IMG/VR virus record: IMGVR_UViG_3300001589_000054
Coordinates: 1-37,257 of that record
From: a virus
Direction: 5' to 3' (one strand)
DNA: 37,257 bases
Below the pieces are notes generated by a model that saw only the letters and a list, made by a program, of their open reading frames with translations, was not told the DNA's origin and made no database searches. The position numbers were made by a program, and so were the translations under genes. Below are positions 37,157-37,257 of the stretch, one piece after another; within the stretch, counting starts at the first letter, position 1; every line of letters begins with the position of its first letter.

Positions 37157-37257
37157 TTATTTATATGCTGGTTTGACTGAGCCATCAGCTGCTAATGGCT
37201 CTATGGCTAGATTCTTAATAAATAAGGCATTCAATGCCGCTATCTTTAGGCTTTTTA
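37157..37257 (-). CDS. C-terminal end of a gene cut by the window edge
   Basis: Open frame from the window edge to TAA at 37157-37159: 32 residues including KSLKIAALNALFIKNLAIEP and LAADGSVKPAYK. The position before lysis genes fits the end of a tail-fibre or tail-associated protein, but too little is visible. Confidence 0.4.
   Translation of the reverse strand, partial: KSLKIAALNALFIKNLAIEPLAADGSVKPAYK

Noticed and set aside
1-37257. Joining the window ends into a closed circle
   Set aside because: Both ends are in minus-strand genes, but direct joining puts the end fragment (37157-37257) out of frame with the fibre gene at 1-1136, so sequence is missing or the genes are distinct.

Overview
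The window looks like most of the genome of a temperate, tailed (siphovirus-type) phage of a Bacteroidota host. Three things point to Bacteroidota: promoters of the TTTG / about 19 bp / TAnnTTTG type (a perfect one at 34994-35024), a SprB-like repeat in a tail protein, and weak Shine-Dalgarno sequences with A-rich leaders. The integrase and a tRNA-like attP lie in the middle with phage genes on both sides, so this is the phage (circular or virion) gene order rather than an integrated prophage. Both window ends cut through minus-strand genes.

Layout, nearly all on the minus strand so read right to left. (a) 35.2-37.3 kb: lysis block with a YkuD-like hydrolase, two holin-like membrane proteins (one with an EF-hand loop) and a one-piece spanin candidate. 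(b) 31.8-35.0 kb: small accessory and regulatory genes behind a perfect promoter, some broken, one with an attC-like site beside it. (c) 30.1-31.7 kb: the rightward lysogeny genes, namely a CI-like repressor with repeated operators, a secreted protein and a small membrane peptide. (d) 24.1-30.1 kb: leftward early and replication genes, including a replication initiator with an internal iteron cluster (likely origin), NinG, an SSB-like protein and a protein with an extreme Ala/Ser/Trp repeat. (e) 22.6-24.4 kb: integrase, possible excisionase and attP with five arm-type repeats. (f) 15.1-22.4 kb: HNH endonuclease, small terminase and a run of very small genes. (g) 1-15.0 kb: canonical packaging and morphogenesis operon: TerL, portal, protease, HK97 capsid, connectors, major tail protein, tail chaperones with a -1 frameshift site, tape measure, tail hub and fibre.

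The most unusual part is 15.1-19.4 kb, between the small and large terminase genes. Tiny same-strand ORFs are separated by imperfect inverted repeats built like integron attC sites: outer boxes of the type (T/C)AAC and GTTxxx, an unpaired spacer, a stem with extrahelical or G-T positions, and a variable loop. No integron integrase is visible. The array thus resembles an integrase-less cassette cluster carried by a phage and placed inside its packaging operon. In two sites the attC loop contains the leader and start codon of the next gene, so two unrelated proteins (a DNA methyltransferase and a 129-residue protein) carry related N-terminal extensions. A 58-bp perfect direct repeat (15069-15126 and 21111-21168) brackets the region. 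Family names below come from recognising motifs and gene order; no database search was run.
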